Part shown: piece after piece, positions 21,801 to 32,270 of the stretch
How the letters are laid out: each line of letters opens with the position of its first letter
Position numbering within the stretch: position 1 is the first letter of the stretch
Source: Achatina immaculata
Taxonomy: Eukaryota > Mollusca > Gastropoda > Stylommatophora > Achatinidae
Direction: 5' to 3'
DNA length: 64,000 bases
NCBI GenBank assembly: GCA_009760885.1
Contig: CM019703.1
Coordinates: 9,736,959-9,800,958 of the forward strand
Position numbers and translations under genes: made by a program
Notes under the pieces: model-generated
What the model was told of the DNA's origin: nothing
What the model saw: the letters and a program-made list of their open reading frames with translations, nothing else
Database searches by the model: none

Positions 21801-22615
21801 ATGCCCTAGTTATCTCGAAAAATGACCATTGGGATTGGATATGGGCTGTTGTAGTGATCCTATTTCCTAGTATAGAGATAAAAAGCAAACTCCATCAACA
21901 TATAATATGGTGATCCCTACTGATTGGTCATGCTGAAATAACATAATTACCTATTTCTAGTGACAGTAATGGGAGGTAGGATAGGATCTTGGATATGGTT
22001 CATTGGTCCTAATAATTGTTTTGTAACTGTGTTGCAGTTGTAATACTCAGCAAAGCAAAGAGAGGTTTGGGGTAGTCAGTACATTACATACTGGAAGTCA
22101 TTTTTAATAAAAATGTGACCATGACCTTGTTTGGAAACTTCATCCTGAGCTACCTAAAGGTTATCATGGAATAATTTGTGTATGTGTATGTTTTCCTCCC
22201 ATTAGATTGAGAGAAGGTGTGGGTTGGGGAGGAGAGAATATATGTTATGGGGCAGTCAAGAACATGCCTTTGGTTGTTCCCCTCGTGACAAGCATCCACC
22301 ATGCCCTGACATTTATCAGTTTTTCTAAATTAACTAGCTGTATGCAGCAGGACAGGTTTTCAAGGAGACTGGAGATACATATATTTACGAGCTGTATGAG
22401 GCAGATAAGTTAACATTCAGTATATATGGATACTTTTTTTTCTTTTGCTTTGCTCCATTTAGCAAACTAATGAACTTTAAATGAGTAATCATTGCCAGAT
22501 TTTTTTTAAAATGTAGATTAATTTTAACATGGGTTGTTGCTGTCAGGTAGTGGCATAAGGAGTGAAAATGATTAATAAAGAGACACCAGAGTTAACTAAG
22601 ATGTTACTGTACCTG
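21801..22615. other. Non-coding stretch, nothing recognised
   Basis: No repeat family or exon that I can support. Two short direct similarities around tagctgtatg(c/a)(a/g)gcag occur near 22330-22400. Confidence 0.45.
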
Positions 22616-22880
22616 TCCATAGTGATCTGTGAAGCAGATTTTTGTGTTATTTTAGCCTGGCTAATTGGATAGCAGTTGTTCTGTTTCTCTCCAGAACAAA
22701 ACCATATGTTATTTTAACCTGGCTAACTGGGTAGCAGTTGTTCTGTTTCTTTCCAGGACAAACCCATGTGTTATTTTAGCCTGGCTAATTGGATAGGGGT
22801 TGATCTGTTTCTCTCGGGAACACTTTTTTGTTTTACTTTAGTTTGGCAAATTGGTCCTCTTTGAAGCATATTTTTTAAAA
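22616..22880. repeat. Minisatellite, about 66-bp units x 4
   Basis: Units around ttattttagcctggctaattgg followed by atagcagttgttctgtttct recur at about 22650, 22710, 22770 and, degenerate, 22840. It lies just left of the pre-rRNA/P chimera. Confidence 0.75.
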
Positions 22881-22949
22881 GTGAGGCCAGGTTATTTGGA
22901 TAGAAACTGTTGTATTCTCCACAGGGAATTGAGTCTGCAAAGAAGTTTG

Positions 22950-22960
22950 TTTCATGAATC
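22950..22960. repeat. Left TSD of the pre-rRNA/P chimera
   Basis: tttcatgaatc, identical to 24921-24931. A preceding g may extend it to 12 bp. Confidence 0.85.
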
Positions 22961-23384
22961 GTTCTTTTGGCGAAAAAGCGCTCTCGAGTTCCGTGCGTGG
23001 GGAGACAGGCTTTCGCTCCCTTCCCGGACGGCGAGAGTTAAGGTGTTTCGATGCAGAAGCAAGTGGTTTGTCCGTCGAGCGAAGCATGTAAACGGCTAGC
23101 CAGCCAGGTTCGTGATAACGATGTAGTACGGTTTTGTCGACCGATGGTCTCGAAATTGGCCCATCTCTCGCAAAGAGTATCGGGTCTGCAGTATGTAACG
23201 TGTGTTGTTTGTGGGTGGCCAGGCTTTCTTTTCCGCTCGTTAGAGCAGAGAGAGCCGCCCCCGCCGGTTAAAGGAAATGAAACGCCGCCGGGGTCGAAAG
23301 GGATCCGCTCTGAGCAGAGCGCTGTCTCCCTTGCCCCGCGTCGGTCTGTCGGCAGATATCTGACAAAGGTTCGGTGAAGAAAGC
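22961..23384 (+). other. Putative 5' external transcribed spacer of pre-rRNA
   Basis: GC-rich sequence unlike its surroundings, directly upstream of the 18S start and directly downstream of the TSD. By position it is the 5'ETS of the rRNA precursor. No other copy is in the window to confirm it. If the cDNA ran to the end of its template, 22961 is close to the RNA polymerase I start site. Otherwise it is an internal 5' truncation or a processed end. Open frames on both strands here are chance products of GC-rich sequence. Confidence 0.6.
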
Positions 23385-23607
23385 TATCTGGTTGATCCTG
23401 CCAGTAGTCATATGCTTGTCTCAAAGATTAAGCCATGCATGTCTAAGTTCACACTGTCTCACGGTGAAACCGCGAATGGCTCATTAAATCAGTCGAGGTT
23501 CCTTAGATGACACGATCCTACTTGGATAACTGTGGCAATTCTAGAGCTAATACATGCTTACCAAGCTCCGACCCTCGTGGAAAGAGCGCTTTTATTAGTT
23601 CAAAACC
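23385..23607 (+). rRNA. 18S rRNA 5' fragment (retrotransposed, partial)
   Basis: Begins TATCTGGTTGATCCTGCCAG, one base off the universal 18S start TACCTGGTTGATCCTGCCAG. It runs through hallmark strings such as cttgtctcaaagattaagcc, ccgcgaatggctcattaaat and gcgcttttattagttcaaaa. After that it stops abruptly at position 223 of about 1.8 kb. It is not a functional rRNA gene, since no 18S sequence resumes after the P body. Near-perfect preservation of the conserved strings indicates a recent origin. Confidence 0.95.
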
Positions 23608-24920
23608 TCTGCTGTTGGCGAGATTTTTCAGCTGCCGTGCGTGGAGCGGTGCTCCTCCCGGCCAATGAAGAAAGGTGCAAATGAGGTTGCCGCGCAGCAT
23701 CACTGCGGAAAAGGTGGTAGAAAGGATAAAGCGAAGCAAACAGTCAAATCACGGCACCTCTGGTCTGGAGGTCGGCCACGTCCTGAGTGCAGTCATATCG
23801 GGTGAAATGCATGAACTGGCTTGTCCCAGAGGTTAAGACACTGCTGGTGAGACTCTTTAAATGCCGTGCGTGGAGTGAAGCTCCTATCGGTCAAGGAAGA
23901 AATGCGGAAAAGAAATAAAGGTTGCGGTGCGGCGCTGATAGAAAAAGGTGGTGGAAAGTGAAGTTAACTAATATGTCCAGTAGTATCACTACGAGAGCTA
24001 TACCACGGCACCTCTGCTCTAGAGGCCGGCCACGTCCGAAATACACCTACACTGGTGAAATATGCCTAAACCGGCACACACCAGGGGTGGAACTTGATGG
24101 CTAGACATGTCATGCCACCTCCGCTCTAGAGGTCGGCAACGCCTGATATACACCCATACTGGTGAATTTTGCCTAAACCGGCTCATACCAGGGGTGAATC
24201 TTGAAGGCTATGCATGTCACAGTACCTCTGCTCTAGAGGTCAGTCTTGTCCCAAACACGCCCATACTGGGATAATGCCTAAACCGGCTCAACCCAGGGGT
24301 AGAAGTCACTAGTGGCGAGGATTCGTCCTCCTGGACAAAAGCTCCATCCTGGTCACAACTAGGAAGGGTAGCGGCCACGACTGCAAAATGCTGAAGTCGG
24401 AGACACTGGACCAGGGAAGTCTAGATAGGCAACCACCTCTCACCCGGCGGGGATGTTTGCGTATCTTAATCACGCTGAGGTTTTCCGGTGAGAAAGTCCA
24501 ACTCTGGACTGGATGGGCAACCACCTCTCACCCGGCGGTGATACACGGGTATCTCAAAACACGTCGAGGTTTTCCGGTGAGAAGGTCCAACTCTGGCCTG
24601 GGTGGGCTACCGCCTCTCACCCAGCGGGGATGCACTGATATCCTAAACACGCCGAGGTCTTCCGGTGAGAAAGTCCAACCCTAGACTAAACTGGTGCAAT
24701 GAAAACCACGGTGTCACGCAATCCCGCTTCAAAGACCCATCAAGAATATAGGCTAAAGCCCTGTGATACTCTGAACCCCTTGTGGTCCTCTCGTGGATTT
24801 CGTGTGGTCTTTTCGGGGACCACACAGGGGACCACCGGACCTAATGAGGACCACAAGCGTAAATTCAGTAGGATCACAGTGCGGTTTTGGTGGTAGAAGC
24901 GAACGAAGAAGAAGAAGAAG

Positions 24921-24931
24921 TTTCATGAATC
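24921..24931. repeat. Right TSD of the pre-rRNA/P chimera
   Basis: tttcatgaatc immediately after the GAA tail, matching 22950-22960. Confidence 0.85.
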
Positions 24932-25157
24932 CACTTTAGGAATTCAGGGTCACTGATCCTCCCAGTTTAATATGAGTGTATATTTGAAGCTTATCATGTC
25001 ATCGGGTGTCAAGATCACAGGTTTACAGCTACACCTAGCAGCACATTTATGGACTATAATAGTACAAAGACTTCACCATACAAGCCAGGGAATACCTGAA
25101 GCACAATAGATCTCGTTACAGACTCCAAGGGGAGAGGTGTGATTGTCGGCATCTTTC
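24932..25157. other. Short host spacer between two insertions
   Basis: No gene or repeat recognised. Ends at the left TSD (25158-25169) of the I-like LINE. Confidence 0.5.
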
Positions 25158-25169
25158 GGCACAGCACCT

Positions 25170-26998
25170 CTTCTTCTTCTTCTTCTTCGTTCGCACTGTC
25201 TGTCTATATCCGCAGTCCTGTCTCTTGGATAAATTTCACTGTTTTTTGTAACTCATGTATGGAACCGTAGAGCTTATCTTCTTTAGTGGTTTCACTGGGC
25301 CAGTAATTATTTCTCAGTGTCTCGTAGTTGATGCAGTTCTGGAGGATATGTTCCACGGTTTGGGGCACCTGGGCACATGTACATAGATTAGTAGTACCAA
25401 CCTTAAACTTTGTATACATATGACTTCGGAGTCGGCTGTGTCCTGTTCGGAGACGGAAGATGGTGACTTGTTCCTTTCTGTTTAGCATGTGATAGTCATC
25501 ATGTGGTGGTGTTTGTGGCTTCCTGTAGGTTTTTATCATGCTTTTCTTCTGATTATAGGTGACTGGTATGTCTGGTTGCTCCATTTCAGTGCCCTCTTTA
25601 GCCAGATGGTCAGCTTTCTCATTGCCTGGTATCCCACAGTGGGAGGGAATCCACTGCAAAGTGACTCCATGTTGTAAGCCAATTTTTGACAAGGCATCCT
25701 TAAGGTCTGGTAGTTTGTTGCACTGAAGAGCCTCCAGTACTGATCTTGCATCTGTGAGAATTACTACAGGACATGTATCAATTCTGGAGTCTGATAGTTT
25801 TTCAACTGCAGCAATAATTGCCCTAACTTCTGCATCAAAGTTGTTGCAGTATTTACCAGTGGGTATGGAAATCTTGTCAATGGTGTTGTTTGGATATTCA
25901 ATATAAGCTCCTGCCCCACCATTTTTTATGGCATTATGTGCAGATCCATCTGTATACACACGTATCCAGGTGTCACATGGATATTTGTCATCTAGAACAC
26001 TAAGTGTGGCTATTGATCTTACAAGACTGCTCTGCATCTCACCATTCTGCACACCTTTCACTTCAGTCTGAATAGTTATTTGTGTATAATCTGCTTCTTT
26101 CCATGGTGTATGCTCTGGTACAGATGATAATGGAGTGACTACAGTTGGAAGGTCAGGTATCAGCTTACGCATACGCTTGGCCTGATGAATGAAGCTGCTT
26201 CTTTTAAGCCGTCCTAATGCCAAGTTATTGAATCTCTCCTTCAGGGGATGGCTTACAGAGCTAAGGAATTTTTCTCCCATGGTCATGACCTTTGTGTCTC
26301 TACGTTCCTTTAGCGGCTGAACACCAACTATTTTCTGCATTTCTACTATTGGTGTGGACCTCATGGCACCTGTTATAATCCGTAGTGACTGATTTTGAAC
26401 TTTGTCTAGATTATGCAGCGTAGTGTTTGATGCTGTGCACCAAGATGTTGAGCCATATTCTAAATGTGGTAGAATACTTTGCTGATATACATTCTTGAGG
26501 ATTCTTTCACTAGCTCCCCATGTAGTCCCACTCAATTTTCTTAATATGGCTAGTTTTCTTCTGGCTTTTGCTTCTGCACTGTTGATGTGTTGCTTCCAAG
26601 TCAGTTTTGAATCAAGAGTCACTCCTAAGTAAGTGGGTTGGTTGTCCATCCTTAAGGGTATTTCATTTACAAAGATCTTACCTGCTTTCTGTTTAGATGA
26701 GAGGGTGAACAGAGTGGTACTTGATTTCTCTGTGTTGATACTTACACACCATTTGTTTGTCCATGATGTCAAGATGTCTGCTGCTCTTTGGAGTCTCTGT
26801 GTAGCAACTGTCGCATATTCATCTGTACACCACATGACCAGATCATCTGCATACAGTGCTGCTTTGATTCCATAGGGAAGTTCCTTGACCAGGTCATTAA
26901 TGAATACAAGGAATAGTGTAGGCGAAAGGACTCCTCCTTGTGGTACACCGTGTCGCAGAAGTACTTTCTGGCTTTTGTGTCCATCCATTACTACTCTA
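25170..26998 (-). mobile_element. I-like LINE, 5'-truncated, with TSD
   Basis: A 1829-bp element flanked by ggcacagcacct at 25158-25169 and 26999-27010. The minus-strand 3' end reads GCGAACGAAGAAGAAG, the same end as family P. RT plus RNase H in one frame is the plan of the I/Nimb group. The 5' cut falls inside the RT domain. The upstream extension of the reading frame (27011-27120) is host DNA. Confidence 0.9.
25204..26998 (-). pseudogene. I-like LINE ORF2 fragment: RT palm, RNase H, C-terminal zinc-binding-like tail
   Basis: About 598 codons without a stop or frameshift. RT motifs in order: VLLRHGVPQGGVLSPTLF, the catalytic LYADDLVMW, then KSSTTLF and TYLGVTLDSKLTWKQHI. RNase H follows with its acidic residues in VYTDGSAHN, a FDAEVRAIIAAVE helix, ILTDARSVLEAL and SHCGIPGNEKADHLAKEG. 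A terminal C-x-C...H...C segment (CTCAQVPQTVEHILQNC) ends the protein. The fingers of the RT, the endonuclease and ORF1 are missing because of 5' truncation, so it cannot move itself. An intact frame this long points to recent insertion. Confidence 0.9.
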
Positions 26999-27010
26999 GG
27001 CACAGCACCT

Positions 27011-27504
27011 AATTGTGATATTGAATTTACAGGAAGAGAAAGACAAAAAGGATGGACCAAAGAATTCATGAAAATAAAAAGATATAACAACAAGAAAATG
27101 AGAATTTCATAAATGAACATAAATGGTGTTGTTTATGTATGGATTTGATCATTTAGGGAGTTAAAACCTCATGATCATTCTTTGCAAATGACATACAGAT
27201 AAAATAAAGCAAATACCTCAGACAGTGGGCTAAGTGCTACAGAAACAGAATCTTAAATAAAAAGTACATGGTGGATGCTAAAATTGGTGAATAAAACTTG
27301 AACAGGGTCAAATAATGTGGGTGATGGAATCAGCATGAGAACAGGACTAGCCACCACAGCATTTAGATTGATGGAGATAGTGGAAGATCATCAAGATCTC
27401 TACAGCTTATATAATTCCAGGGAGATTGAAGAAGAAGAAGTAGAAGGAGTGAAGCCAGGCAAAGCTCATCATTTAAAAAAACAAAAATCTGATGTCTTGT
27501 CATT
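27011..27504. other. Spacer with a SINE-S 3' end fragment
   Basis: At about 27412-27447 ataattccagggagattgaa plus GAAGAAGAAG matches the 3' end of SINE-S and shows its GAA tail. Otherwise nothing is recognised. Confidence 0.5.
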
Positions 27505-27815
27505 TCTTTCTCTGTGGTTAGCAAACATGAAAGTCAAATGTCACAGATGGCAGATGTCTAAAGCTGGTTTTAAACACCAGTTCCACAGGGGAATGTTTCA
27601 GATTGATGGATTGTAGCTATCCAGAGGAACTTCAGCTGTAATGGATTTGCAGATGGAACTGGAAGGAAATGAGTACATACAATAGGTTCAGAAAAGTAAT
27701 CAATTTTATATTGTTGGATTCTTGCATATGAAAAGCAGAAATGGAACAAAATAGGATGAAAATGGATTTATGAACTGGAATGATCAAAATCTATCTGAAT
27801 ACACATTGACATGTT
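27505..27815. repeat. Dispersed repeat Y, copy 2
   Basis: Close match to 15887-16200 in the same orientation. No coding frame conserved. Confidence 0.7.
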
Positions 27816-28542
27816 GTGGAGAAAAGAGCATACCACAGATGATTTATGTACTTTTTATTTTTAATTTATAGATTCTTATAGGTAAATGAAAATCTGAAAC
27901 ATTCAGATGCTCTTTTATGAATTATTAGACAGATGAATTCAGTTCTTGGTTCTTTAAGGTTTTCCAATGGCCACTTGATAGACAGATCATAGCCTGTATA
28001 CAGCATGACGGAAGACAAGTACAGTTTTATTTCCTGTACTGCTTTTTCATAGCATAAAACAATTTATTTTTTCTTCACTTTATTGTTCACTCAAATTTTT
28101 CTCACTTAAAAGAAAAACATGAGTAAAATCTCATTACAAGGGACTTCAAGGGGATTGGCAAACTAATTCATTATATCCAAGGTCCACTGTATCCAGAATA
28201 AAATATGAATATGGGAGTGTGGCCAGGATCTAAGAACCTGGTCTGGTATTACCGAGGCTCTGTTTTAAGTACGGTCTGTTACAACAGGATTTTACTGTAT
28301 AATATTGATTGAGATCATGCTTCATGCATATGTTGTCATGAAAATGGAATCAAAATGATTTTCTGTGATATTTATGCTCAAAGTGCCTGAAAATCCTTGA
28401 TTTAGAGGCTCTTGTTTTTTTTTTTCTTTCCCCTTTTCCAATGTATCATGGAAATTTGAAATCTTGGAAAATAAACGCAACTAATAAATTTAATGTGTGC
28501 CACAAAATGAGTTGATTTTAATGAACAGCTGCAGCATTTGGG
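27816..28542. other. Non-coding stretch, nothing recognised
   Basis: AT-rich. No exon or known repeat is seen. Confidence 0.45.
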
Positions 28543-28885
28543 GTGAAAATGCTGTCTGTTTTGTAATTAAGTGGTCCGTAGCTGACATGCTAGTGTCAGA
28601 ATTGGTGAACCATAGCTGACCAAGACCCTGTCCCATCTCTCCGTTGCTTATCCCCCCAGCCCCCCCCCCCCACAGTAACAGACCTAACCTGACTAACAGG
28701 GCAGGGATTGCCATAGTCCCCATGGTGGTGGAGTCTGCTAAAGAAACCTTGCACACCTGCTTTCTATCTCCACTCTGAAAAAATAGCCATGATCACCCCC
28801 TCCCAATCTAACAGAACTCTGTGCCTCTTCATCTCATCGGCTGCAAAGAACACCAGCTTACAATTCCAGGGAGATTGAAGAAAAA
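28543..28885 (+). mobile_element. SINE-S copy S2
   Basis: Aligned by eye with 15481-15837 (ccatagctgaccaagaccct; gggattgccatagtccccat). Ends in a GAAGAAAAAG-type tail. Contains a C-rich run near 28660. Confidence 0.75.
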
Positions 28886-29005
28886 GAATGAATGACTGCA
28901 GCAGTTTGAATTTGTTAGACACTGTGAACATGTTTTGTGAGACCATTATTGCGTTCTGTGCTTATTCAATGACATAGATGAATAAGGTTTGTTATATCTT
29001 CACAG

Positions 29006-29123
29006 GCCCGATGAGCGCAGGCGTGAGGAAGCGAGGATTGCCCGAGCAAACCAGATTAAACCACTGGTAGATCCAGAGCCAATTCAGGTTGTCCAAGGGG
29101 ATAGTACCTTCAGCAGAGTCACT
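29006..29123 (+). CDS. Candidate internal coding exon, charged protein of unknown family
   Basis: cttcacag| is followed by 118 nt open in one frame only, then a consensus donor |GTAAGT. It takes one base from the previous exon and ends on a codon boundary. The peptide starts PDERRREEARIARANQIK and continues through VDPEPIQVVQGDSTFSRVT. The Arg/Glu-rich start suggests a helical segment. I do not recognise the protein. The codon content and both splice sites make this the best plus-strand host exon in the window. Confidence 0.6.
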
Positions 29124-29489
29124 GTAAGTACTGGCTGTGTTGTTGAAACTCTTTGAACCACAATTCTCGCTGAAGCAAATTTACCTCTTCTGATCCTGTG
29201 TGTGTGAAAGAACTGAAGGGAGAGGGAAAGACATGGTTTGAGGTATCCTGACCTGCTCGAGACAGCTGGAGAACCTTTGTTGATGCCTTATGCGCCATTG
29301 GGATTACAGAGGACTGATGATGATGATCCTGTGTGTAATGAGAACTTATCTCTTTTGAATCTACAGTGAGAGCTGCCTGGATCATGAAAGTGTTATGCTA
29401 TCTTTAAAACAGTGTGATCTTTAATCAGAAAGGCAGAGTCTCAGAGAGCAGTTTAGAATCAACTCCTGCCTGCTTTACTCTCACAGTTT

Positions 29490-29600
29490 GCTACACAGAA
29501 ACCTTGTTTTTCAAAATATTGATTACTAAATTACTCTTGACATGCTAAGGGGAATGTCCTTGAATCCAGATCCATAAGATGACACATACATCATCAGTTC
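29490..29600. repeat. Dispersed repeat Z, copy 2
   Basis: Matches 16330-16440 (aaatattgattactaa; actcttgacatgctaa). Confidence 0.55.
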
Positions 29601-29709
29601 TCAGAAGCCTGCAGAACCATTCTCCAGCTGTTTCACAGGCTGCTTGGAGATTTATGATTTGGCTAAACTTTGATTTGTAGTATCAGAGTGTAAAAGATGC
29701 TACATCACA

Positions 29710-30165
29710 TGCAGTCAATAGGATGGGTTAGTTAAAATGTTATTTCACACGATCAGTAGCATGGGTTAGTTAAAACATTATTTCACACAGTCAGTAGCAG
29801 AAGTTTGTTAAGACATTACTTCAATGGTCAGCGACTGATATTTGTTAAGGTATTACTTCAACAGTCAGTGGTTGAAGTTTGTTAAGGTATTACTTCAACA
29901 GTCAGTGGTTGAAGTTTGTTAAGGTATTACTTCAACAGTCTGTGGTTGAAATTTGTTAAGGTATTACTTTAACAGTCAGTGGTTGAAGTTTGTTGAGGTA
30001 TTACTTCAACAGTCAGTGGTTGAAATTTGTTAAGGTATTACTTCAACAGTCAGTGGTTGAAATTTGTTAAGGTATTACTTCAACAGTCAGTGGTTGAAGT
30101 TTGTTAAGGTGTTACTTCAAGAGCCAGTAACTGAAGTTTGTTAAGACATTATTATAAAAAATCAG
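29710..30165. repeat. Minisatellite, 37-bp units x about 12
   Basis: Unit close to ttaaggtattacttcaacag tcagtggttgaagtttg. Units are nearly identical between 29840 and 30110 and degenerate toward both ends. It sits between the two plus-strand exon candidates, as expected inside an intron. Confidence 0.9.
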
Positions 30166-30196
30166 TGGCTGAAGCTTAAGGATTCAGCTCCTGCAG

Positions 30197-30312
30197 ACCT
30201 TGGTTGACAGACCTGCTCAGTGAGAGAGAGGCAGAAGCTAAGAAGCAGCAGAAGGAATGTGAAAGGGTGGAGCGAGTCCAGTTTTCAGACTCTCTCAAGG
30301 TTATCACAGATT
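30197..30312 (+). CDS. Possible coding exon, Lys/Glu-rich
   Basis: After gctcctgcag| one frame reads PWLTDLLSEREAEAKKQQKE and continues to VQFSDSLKVITDYKEQQ. The composition is strongly coding-like and helical. Weaknesses: the only possible donors are AAG|GTTATC (30289) or none at the poly-T run that follows. The phase also does not join directly to the exon at 29006-29123, so an intervening exon would be required. It could be a remnant. Confidence 0.35.
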
Positions 30313-30944
30313 ACAAGGAGCAACAGTTTTTTTTTTTTTACTTTTGCTCATTTGAGGAAACGATGAGGTGACACTGTGGCTCATTATTTATCAGAAGATG
30401 GAACTTCACAGAGCAGATGCTGAATAACTCATCATTTTCATTGTGAAGATGTTTGATGATGGTTCAGTGATATGTTTTTATGGGGAGGAGGGAATGACGA
30501 CACAGTGATTGATCTTGATATTTTTCACAAAACATTTCATAAGTTTGCTGTCTGCATCCCGATTAAAATGAATCATCTTATCAAGGGACGTTATTAAAAA
30601 AAAACAAACAAAAAATGTTTAAGTTGTCTGTGTGTGTGTTTGTGTTTGTTTGTTTGTTAATAATGGGTATCAGGCCTGCTGTGATCAGATTTTAGTACAG
30701 TTGGTTCATTTTCTTGTTGTTTGAGAAGTGATCACTGTTGGACATTTGTCACCTAGCAGTGTAAGGAAGAAAGAATGCATTTCCTTGTGAATCTGGACAT
30801 CAGCACACATCCTGTAGAATTTGTCATTTTGTGAATGACTTGGATGCCAGTGTGGGTCAGAAGTATGGAAATGTTGGTGAGGTAAAAGGCACGGGGCTGT
30901 CAGTAAGGTATAAGGCAAGGGACTTTGTCCAACCTACAGGCCCT
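30313..30944. other. Non-coding stretch before the TGPISNT repeat
   Basis: Poly-T, a GT-rich run near 30630 and unremarkable sequence. No gene supported. Confidence 0.45.
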
Positions 30945-31395
30945 GTCAGCAGAGCTACAGGCCCAATCAGCAATACTACAGGCCCAATCAACAAGGCTAC
31001 AGACCCATTCAGCAATACTACAGGCCCAATCAGCAGTACTACAGGCTCAATTAGCAATACTACAGGCCCAATCAACAAGGCTACAGACCCATTCAGCAAT
31101 ACTACAGGCCCAATCAGCAGTACTACAGGCCCAATTAGCAATACTACAGGCCCAATCAGCAAGGCTACAGGCCCAATTAGCAATACTACAGGCCCAATCA
31201 ACAAGGCTACAGACCCATTCAGCAATACTACAGGCCCAATCAGCAGTACTACAGGCCCAATTAGCAATACTACAGGCCCAATCAGCAATACTACAGACCC
31301 ATTCAGCAATACTACAGGCCCAATCAGCAATACTACAGGCCCAATCAACAAGGCTACAGACCCATTCAGCAATACTACAGGCCCAGTCAGCAAGA
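30945..31395. repeat. 21-bp minisatellite encoding a TGPISNT-type heptapeptide
   Basis: About 21 copies of a 21-bp unit close to acaggcccaatcagcaatact, with variants that form a higher-order pattern (cagcaatac, cagcagtac, caacaaggc, cattcagc). Because 21 is a multiple of three, several frames stay open on both strands (for example 30831-31445 plus, 204 codons, TGPISNTTGPINKATDPFSN). No splice sites or start context argue for translation. I treat it as a satellite. Confidence 0.85.
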
Positions 31396-31569
31396 CCCCA
31401 GTCCATATTATGAATCCTGTAAGCTCTAACAACAGGTCTACATGATAAAACAAGGCGACAGATCTAGACAGTGGGTACAAATCTGACACAATTAAAATAA
31501 CCACAAACTTACATGACAGACTTCTCATGAGAAAGCTTATGAAAGCATCTTTTCCGATTTTGTTGAGAA

Positions 31570-32270
31570 GTCAGTCAGTCATTTGCATGTCTCTTGCAAA
31601 TATATCTTTGCCTCCCTAATAGCTCTCCTGTAAGCCTCTCGTTTGCAGCCAAGATGTCCTGCTGCTGGTGCATCCATTCTCAGATCGCCAACGACGTCTT
31701 GCAATCATCTTAACCTTTGTCGTTCTCTCATTCTTTTCCCCATTATGTAATCTTCCAAGATTGTTTTCTCCAAATTCTCATGACGTTTAATATGTCCAAA
31801 ATATTTAAGTTTAATCTTCTGTACTAGCCAACCTTCTTCAATATTAAATTCTTGTAGTATGGATATATTTGTTCTTTTTTGTGTCCATGATATTGGAAGG
31901 GCTCTTCTATAGAATTTACATTCAAGGGCATTTACTTGTATGTGTTTCTCAGCTGTTTTGTTAAATGTCCAGGTCTCACAGGCATATGTTGCGATGGGAA
32001 AGATGCTTGCCCTTAAAAATCTTATTTTTGTAGTTCTGTCTGTTCCTTTCCACAGTTTATTTAGTTGTTTTATTTTCCGAAGAGTGACAGATGTCTTCCT
32101 TTTATAATTTTTCCTCATTGTATCTCCATTATTAGTTAGTAAATTTTTCCTCATTGATATATATTTCAGATGCCTTATTTGCTTTCTCAGTTGTCATCAA
32201 TTAAGTTTTCTTTGCATTAAGATAAAGGTTTTGCTCTTCTCTATTCACTGTTGAGGAGAAGAAGACATAA
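31570..32270 (-). mobile_element. LINE-A 3' fragment
   Basis: The minus frame at 31705-32154 carries IRFLRASIFPIATYACETW, FNKTAEKHIQVNALECKFYR and then FNIEEGWLVQKIKLKYFGHI. The 3' tail is a GACT-type repeat (plus-strand agtcagtcagtcatttgcatg). Frameshifts are present at both ends and the RT core is absent. Confidence 0.85.

Larger units (their letters stand above)
22961..24920 (+). mobile_element. Chimeric retroelement P2: pre-rRNA 5' part fused to family P body
   Basis: A single 1960-bp insertion bounded by one 11-bp TSD. Order: a GC-rich segment (22961-23384), the first 223 nt of 18S rRNA (23385-23607), then family P modules from about 23608, ending in GCGAACGAAGAAGAAG. Because the TSD encloses the rRNA and P parts together, they integrated as one cDNA. 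The junction falls at acc, which is present both in 18S (caaaacc) and in P (the corresponding place in P3 reads ctaccgcttctggcgag). P modules here: two long units, B modules with CCTCT/AGAGG hairpins, three C modules with TCTCACC(C)GG/CCGGTGAGA stems, and the tail. The normal P head (GGTTCTAAGG...) is missing. A switch of template during reverse transcription explains this best. Confidence 0.85.

Noticed and set aside
22851..23424. ORFs on both strands in the GC-rich leader before 18S
   Set aside because: The sequence is explained as 5'ETS. Opposing frames are expected in stop-poor GC-rich DNA.
23385..23607. Edge of a genuine rDNA array
   Set aside because: 18S stops at position 223, P follows, and one TSD brackets the whole. 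18S does not resume afterwards.
22616..24931. CRISPR array or bacterial system
   Set aside because: Repeats are long, adjacent units without unique spacers. Everything else (splice signals, LINEs, 18S) is animal nuclear DNA.
27011..27120. N-terminal extension of the I-like LINE protein
   Set aside because: Lies outside the right TSD, so it is host sequence that happens to be in frame.
30831..31445. 204-codon plus-strand ORF and 223-codon antisense ORF over the 21-bp repeat
   Set aside because: Open on both strands because the unit has no stops and is a multiple of three. No splice, start or domain evidence.
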